DNA from: a bacterium
GTDB lineage: Bacteria > Patescibacteriota > Microgenomatia > Levybacterales > UBA12049
DNA length: 7,740 nucleotides
Assembly (NCBI GenBank): GCA_021813005.1
Contig: JAKAMH010000038.1
Location: 1 to 7,740 of the forward strand
Direction: 5' to 3'
Numbering within the stretch: position 1 is the first letter of the stretch; the number at the start of each line of letters is the position of its first letter. The notes beneath the pieces were generated by a model. The model had not been told where the DNA came from. It ran no database searches and saw nothing but the letters and a program-made list of their open reading frames with translations. Positions 4,036 through 7,740 of the stretch are shown piece by piece. The position numbers were made by a program, and so were the translations under genes.

Positions 4036-4836
4036 ATGATTGACGTCCACTGTCATTTAAACTTCCACAGATTCAAGGATGATACTCCTGCGGTGGTTGA
4101 ACGTGCCAAAATGGCAGGAGTCACTCGTATCATCAATGCCGGCACCCAGGTGACATCAAGCCGGGAAGCAGTAATACTCTCTGAGCAGTATCAGGATCTC
4201 TATGCAATAGTCGGTGTTCACCCCCATCACGCTGACAAGGTGGCACCCGGATGGGACAAAGAAATTCTTGAGTTGGCAAAACACCCCAAAGTACTTGGGA
4301 TCGGCGAGATCGGACTCGATTATTATAACTACCAGTCAAACGGCATCGTTGATCCAAAACTGCAACGACAAATCTTTGAAAGGCAGATTGAAATAGCACA
4401 CGAGTCACACCTGCCGCTTCAAATACACAACAGACAGGCAGGAGAGGACGTCATCGGAATTCTTAAGGCGCACAAAGATCTGCTGCAGGATGTACCGGGT
4501 ATGTTTCATTGTTTCGCAGGAGATATGAAGATCCTTAAATCTGCTTTGCAGATGGGTTTCTACATCGGATTTGACGGCAATATCACCTACCCCGGCCTGG
4601 CAGTAGGCGAGACTGTGGAACTTCGTGAACTGGCTCGTCTCGTACCGCTTGACAGGCTTATTGTCGAGACAGATGCACCCTATCTCACCCCACTGCCGCA
4701 CCGAGGTAAGAGAAATGAACCCTCCTATGCTATAATCACAGCGAAATTCATAGCGGATCTTAAAGGCATACCGTTTGAAACGTTGGTAGAACAAACCGAT
4801 CAAAACGTCTATACTGTATTTGATAAGCTGCGGTAG
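4036..4836 (+). CDS. tatD: TatD family metal-dependent deoxyribonuclease
   Basis: TatD proteins are cytoplasmic TIM-barrel metallo-hydrolases of the amidohydrolase superfamily; characterised members are 3'-5' DNA exonucleases involved in DNA repair and DNA fragmentation. The protein is 266 residues, the normal family length, and complete. The metal ligands are all present: H5 and H7 in DVHCH, E91 in IGEIGLDYY (88-97), H131 in QIHNR, H158 in FHCFAG and D213 in VETDAPYLTP (210-219). The GVHPHH motif is at 60-65. The start at 4036 puts the DVHCH motif at residue 3, as usual. It lies downstream of metG, a common pairing in bacteria, though here an extra small gene and a repeat element separate them. 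The glycosyltransferase that follows begins nine bases after the stop and is probably co-transcribed. Confidence 0.95.
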   Translation: MIDVHCHLNFHRFKDDTPAVVERAKMAGVTRIINAGTQVTSSREAVILSEQYQDLYAIVGVHPHHADKVAPGWDKEILELAKHPKVLGIGEIGLDYYNYQSNGIVDPKLQRQIFERQIEIAHESHLPLQIHNRQAGEDVIGILKAHKDLLQDVPGMFHCFAGDMKILKSALQMGFYIGFDGNITYPGLAVGETVELRELARLVPLDRLIVETDAPYLTPLPHRGKRNEPSYAIITAKFIADLKGIPFETLVEQTDQNVYTVFDKLR

Positions 4837-4845
4837 TTTTCCCTT

Positions 4846-6339
4846 ATGACATTACTTTTCCAAAAACTATTTGAGCGTTACCCCGTGAAGATGCTGCGTC
4901 TGCTTGAGATATTCCCCGGCTTTGTTGTCTGGGTTGTCATCCTCTCTCCTCTTTGGGGGTCAATTCTCTTTCCGACTATCCTAGCCTATTTTATCCTCTT
5001 TTTTGATGTCTACTGGTTCTATAAATCATTTTCTCTTGTCATCACCGCCTCAATCGCGACCAAAAAGATAAACAACGCCGGCAGAGAAGACTGGTACAAA
5101 AAAGCCAAAAAGTACCCCGACGTCGCCAAAGTCCATCATATCCTCGTCATCGTCAATTACAAAGAGCTGGTCGACAAAGTCTCAATGACGATTGACAATC
5201 TTAAACGGCAAACCGTCCCCCTCAAGCAAATCCATATTATTTTGGCCATGGAGGAGCGCGAAAAAGAAGCGCCGGCACGGGCAAAAGCGCTCATCAAAAG
5301 ATATGGTAATTCGTTTGGCAGTGTCATTGCCACCTTCCACCCTGATATCCAAGGCGAGGTAAAGGGCAAGTCCTCCAATGAGGCCTACGCCGGGCGCCAG
5401 GCATACAAGATGCTGATTGAGCACGGACCGCTCTCTCTTGATTTCACTACAGTCTCCTCCGTGGACGCTGATTCGATGTTTGACAAGCAATACTTTGCCT
5501 ACCTGACATACATGTTCCTGTCTGATGCCAATCGGTACAGGAAGTTTTGGCAGTCGGCGATTGTCTTCCATAATAATATTTGGAATGTGCCCGCCCCAAC
5601 CAGAATTATTTCTTTCTTCGGTAGTTTGTGGCGTATGGCGCTCCTCGTCCAGGGTGACAGACTGATTACCCAATCCACTTACTCGCTTTCCTTCCGGCTC
5701 CTCAAAGAGGTTGATTTTTGGGATGTGGATGTCATTCCGGAGGATTACCGGATATTCTTTAAAGCATTTTTCCGGACCAAGGGGAAGGTCTGGGTAGAAC
5801 CGCTTTACCTCAAGACATCTCAGGATGCTGCCCTTTCGTCGGGATACTTTAACAGCCTGAAGAACAAGTATCACCAGGAACGGCGTTGGTCATGGGGCGT
5901 CTCGGATGATCCGCTTTTTATCAAGTGGTGGCTGACCGTTCCAAACGTGCCGTTTGTCAGAAAAACTGTCATGCTTTACTATGTGCTTTTGGACCATCTC
6001 CTCTGGCCAATAAATTGGTTTATCGTCACCATTGCCGCCAATATTATGCCAACGATTAATCCCGTCTATTCGCGCACTTCGCTTGGTTACAATTTACCCA
6101 GGCTTGCCGGATTCATTCTGACCTCCTGTCTTCTGGCACTCATGGCAATGCTCTACCTTGATTATAAAAACAGGCCCTCGCTTGCCAATTTGCCGCTTCG
6201 CCGGAAAATCCTCTTCCCGTTTGAATTTCTTCTGATGCCATTGGTCGGATTCTTTCTGTCTGCCCTCCCGGCCCTCATCTCTCATACACAGCTTATGCTG
6301 GGGAGGAGGCTGGAATATAAGGTCACAGAGAAAATCTAG
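4846..6339 (+). CDS. Membrane-bound family 2 glycosyltransferase with DxD, ED and QxxRW motifs
   Basis: The protein is 497 residues and moves sugar from a nucleotide-sugar donor in building surface polysaccharide or a glycan precursor at the cytoplasmic membrane. Two hydrophobic segments near the N-terminus (about 23-41 and 44-70) precede a cytoplasmic catalytic domain. That domain contains KGKSSNEAY, the metal-binding D207-A-D209, the likely catalytic base region PED (E299, D300) and QERRW (344-348, the QxxRW signature). This set is typical of processive GT2 enzymes such as cellulose and hyaluronan synthases, although similar single-addition enzymes exist. C-terminal membrane segments lie near 378-405, 420-443 and 458-482. 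The first catalytic motifs of the GT-A domain are divergent, with a long insertion-like stretch before DxD. The ATG at 4846 lacks a Shine-Dalgarno sequence, but follows the tatD stop by nine bases, so coupled translation is likely. The sugar and product cannot be told from sequence. Confidence 0.85.
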   Translation: MTLLFQKLFERYPVKMLRLLEIFPGFVVWVVILSPLWGSILFPTILAYFILFFDVYWFYKSFSLVITASIATKKINNAGREDWYKKAKKYPDVAKVHHILVIVNYKELVDKVSMTIDNLKRQTVPLKQIHIILAMEEREKEAPARAKALIKRYGNSFGSVIATFHPDIQGEVKGKSSNEAYAGRQAYKMLIEHGPLSLDFTTVSSVDADSMFDKQYFAYLTYMFLSDANRYRKFWQSAIVFHNNIWNVPAPTRIISFFGSLWRMALLVQGDRLITQSTYSLSFRLLKEVDFWDVDVIPEDYRIFFKAFFRTKGKVWVEPLYLKTSQDAALSSGYFNSLKNKYHQERRWSWGVSDDPLFIKWWLTVPNVPFVRKTVMLYYVLLDHLLWPINWFIVTIAANIMPTINPVYSRTSLGYNLPRLAGFILTSCLLALMAMLYLDYKNRPSLANLPLRRKILFPFEFLLMPLVGFFLSALPALISHTQLMLGRRLEYKVTEKI

Positions 6340-6364
6340 GCAAAGGAATTGTAGTACCCGGGCC

Positions 6365-6529
6365 AAGTAATATATATTATATTTCACAAAAACTGTCATT
6401 CTGATCCGCCGGCTGGCGGAGAAGAATCTCTGATTGGCGGCAGATAGATCCGTGCGCCACCGCTAAAGCTTTAGCGACACGCGGTCTGCATTAGCCTCAG
6501 GATGACAAAAAGCGCGTAAGTAATATATA
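6365..6529. repeat. 12-base direct repeat AAGTAATATATA flanking the intergenic element
   Basis: AAGTAATATATA occurs at 6365-6376 and at 6518-6529, on either side of the element at 6394-6506. The copies lie 17 and 11 bases from its ends, so they are not a tidy target duplication. Both run into a -10-like hexamer: TATATT at 6373-6378 (18 bases after TTGTAG at 6349-6354) and TATACT at 6526-6531. They may mark a promoter that was split or duplicated. Confidence 0.5.
6394..6506. mobile_element. MITE-like intergenic repeat, GTCATTCTGATCC family (copy 2)
   Basis: The 113-base unit runs from GTCATTCTGA (6394-6403) to TCAGGATGAC (6497-6506), inverted ends with 9 of 10 matches. It contains the hairpin TCCGCC-GGCT-GGCGGA (6405-6420) and the 16-base perfect palindrome CGCTAAAGCTTTAGCG (6461-6476). 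Its first 40 or so bases match the element at 1824-1914 read on the other strand (GTCATTCTGATCC, a CGCC...GGCGG hairpin, AGAAGAATCT). The second halves differ in length and content. No coding capacity. It fills the gap between two glycosyltransferase genes. Confidence 0.65.
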
Positions 6530-6531
6530 CT
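6502..6531 (+). promoter_or_regulatory. Promoter of the GT39-like gene, -35 supplied by the repeat element
   Basis: ATGACA (6502-6507), 5 of 6 to the -35 consensus, an 18-base spacer and TATACT (6526-6531), 5 of 6 to the -10 consensus. The -35 box overlaps the right end of the repeat element by five bases. The predicted start near 6538 leaves only about four bases before the ATG, so the mRNA would be almost leaderless. Confidence 0.5.
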
Positions 6532-6541
6532 TTAGACAATT

Positions 6542-7740
6542 ATGAAAAACGTCCTCCGGAGGCTTGAAAAAAGTAATAATTTTTGGATACTCCTTGCTCT
6601 CTCCTTTGCCTTCTTCCTCTTGCGACTTCCGTCGCTTGCCGAGCCCCACTGGTATGGGGACGAGGGAATCTATCAGGTTATTGGTATGGCCATCAGACGT
6701 GGCCGTATTCTTTATACCGGCATTTGGGACAACAAACCGCCTTTGCTCTATCTCATTTACGCAATTTTTGACGGTAATCAGTTTTGGGTGCGGACTTTCT
6801 CGCTCCTGGTAGGTATTCTGACTGTTATCGCTTTCTACTTCCTGGCGCAGCTGCTGTTTCGCAAGCGGGCAACTACCCTCTGGACCACCGCCCTTTTTGG
6901 CTTTCTCTTGGCAACCCCCTTCCTGGAGGGAAACATCGCCAACGCTGAGAATTTCTTGCTCCTGCCTGTAATTAGCGCTGCATTCATTTTCCTCACCACC
7001 ACGAAAAGACGAAAACCGCGCCTCCTCCTCTTCCTCTCCGGCCTTTTGCTTGGACTGGCCTTCATTACGAAAGTCGTCGCCGTCTTTGACCTCAGCGGAC
7101 TTATTGTCTTTGCCTACCTGCTGTCAGTACAGGATAAAAATAAAGGACGCCTCTCCTATATAGGGACTGTGCTGCAGATGTTCAGACGATACCGGCTGTT
7201 TGCTGCCGGCTTTCTGGTACCGCTCGTTTTTACCTGTCTCTATTTTCTCAGCGTCCAGGCCATCACTCCTTTCATCAATGCAACGTTTTTCAGCAATATC
7301 GGTTATGTTGGGTACGGAAATCACTTCCTCTTCCCACAAGGACTTCTGGTAGTCAAGCTTATCCTACTCATCGGATTTCTTGCCTGTCTTTTTTTAAAGC
7401 GTAACTACCTTTCGGACACGACACTCTTTATACTGGTCTGGCTGGCCTTTTCACTCTTTAATGCATTCTTCTCTGAGCGTCCTTACACGCATTATATCCT
7501 CGTGCTTCTGCCAAGCTTTATACTATTCATCGGCTGGATTTTCTCCTCAGAAAACAGACAGGGACGGATAGTACGTCTTATCTCCGGACTGCTCCTTTTG
7601 GGATTGGTTTTTTATAACTTCCACATACCCACCGTTAATAGCGTTACCTCCTACTATGCCAATTACCTGGCATTTGTCACCGGCAACAAATCAGTTACGA
7701 GCTACCAATCCTCTTTTGACAAAAGAACCCCTGAGGTGTA
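6542..7740 (+). CDS. GT39/ArnT-like membrane glycosyltransferase, C-terminus cut by window edge
   Basis: The visible 399 residues belong to a multi-pass GT-C fold enzyme of the protein mannosyltransferase/ArnT type (PMT_2-like). Such enzymes transfer a sugar from a polyprenyl-phosphate donor to protein or lipid on the outer face of the cytoplasmic membrane. After the first membrane segment (about 14-29), the loop WYGDEGIY carries the D40-E41 pair, the family's catalytic signature, followed by GRILYTGIWDNKPP with D63 and KPP at 65-67. The NAEN motif (134-137) in the second loop also fits. Many leucine/phenylalanine-rich segments follow (82-106, 113-128, 138-150 and on). Family members usually run 450-600 residues, so the C-terminal part lies outside. 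There is no Shine-Dalgarno sequence; the ATG at 6542 fits the predicted transcription start only four bases upstream. Next to a GT2 enzyme, it suggests an envelope glycan or protein-glycosylation cluster continuing to the right. Confidence 0.88.
   Translation, partial: MKNVLRRLEKSNNFWILLALSFAFFLLRLPSLAEPHWYGDEGIYQVIGMAIRRGRILYTGIWDNKPPLLYLIYAIFDGNQFWVRTFSLLVGILTVIAFYFLAQLLFRKRATTLWTTALFGFLLATPFLEGNIANAENFLLLPVISAAFIFLTTTKRRKPRLLLFLSGLLLGLAFITKVVAVFDLSGLIVFAYLLSVQDKNKGRLSYIGTVLQMFRRYRLFAAGFLVPLVFTCLYFLSVQAITPFINATFFSNIGYVGYGNHFLFPQGLLVVKLILLIGFLACLFLKRNYLSDTTLFILVWLAFSLFNAFFSERPYTHYILVLLPSFILFIGWIFSSENRQGRIVRLISGLLLLGLVFYNFHIPTVNSVTSYYANYLAFVTGNKSVTSYQSSFDKRTPEV

Noticed and set aside
5182..5874. 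230-residue open frame on the minus strand opposite the GT2 gene
   Set aside because: It lies wholly antisense to a gene with clear GT2 motifs, and its translation shows no recognisable domain; it is a shadow frame.
1..7740. Recoded UGA genome (Gracilibacteria/Absconditabacteria type)
   Set aside because: All genes read through with the standard code, and UGA is used as the stop of the gene at 3455-3730.
1..7740. CRISPR array, tRNA or rRNA genes, toxin-antitoxin or defence system
   Set aside because: No regularly spaced repeats, cloverleaf or rRNA sequences, or known defence domains were seen on either strand.

Overview
The window looks like a piece of a streamlined, probably symbiotic or host-dependent bacterium, most likely Patescibacteria (CPR), perhaps the Microgenomates side. 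This is inference. The support is a strongly shortened HrcA, a 482-residue methionyl-tRNA synthetase without a C-terminal tRNA-binding domain, a small protein resembling the TrpR/YerC family, tight gene spacing, almost no Shine-Dalgarno sequences, and small membrane proteins of a style seen in that group. All genes read with the standard code and no in-frame UGA is needed. Base composition appears moderate (about half GC by eye) with AT-rich regulatory gaps.

Layout. Positions 1-689 (minus) carry hrcA, the heat-shock repressor, cut by the left edge. Its promoter (TTGACA, 17 bases, TATATT on the minus strand) is overlapped by a CIRCE-type operator at 778-804, so it is probably autoregulated. 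Divergently, 864-1421 and 1423-1776 encode two unrecognised proteins: a 185-residue protein with a glycine/alanine-rich hydrophobic stretch, and a 117-residue membrane protein, probably co-translated. Next is metG (1929-3377), whose leader holds a MITE-like inverted-repeat element ending right at its ribosome binding site. A 91-residue protein with a TrpR/YerC-like N-terminus (3455-3730) follows, bracketed by related palindromes. The gap 3731-4035 contains a 26-base perfect palindrome and a 114-base element with 12-base terminal inverted repeats and a 9-base target duplication. Then come tatD (4036-4836), a membrane GT2 glycosyltransferase (4846-6339), another intergenic repeat of the same family as the one before metG, and a GT39/ArnT-like membrane glycosyltransferase (6542 to the right edge, truncated).

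Function. The window joins a stress-response regulator, translation (metG with its frequent neighbour tatD) and envelope glycan or protein-glycosylation genes. No complete new defence or mobile system is visible. The more unusual material is in the non-coding parts: an exact CIRCE/promoter overlap, at least three small non-autonomous repeat elements (one with a clear target-site duplication), a paired palindrome system around a possible regulator gene, and promoters that predict leaderless or nearly leaderless mRNAs.
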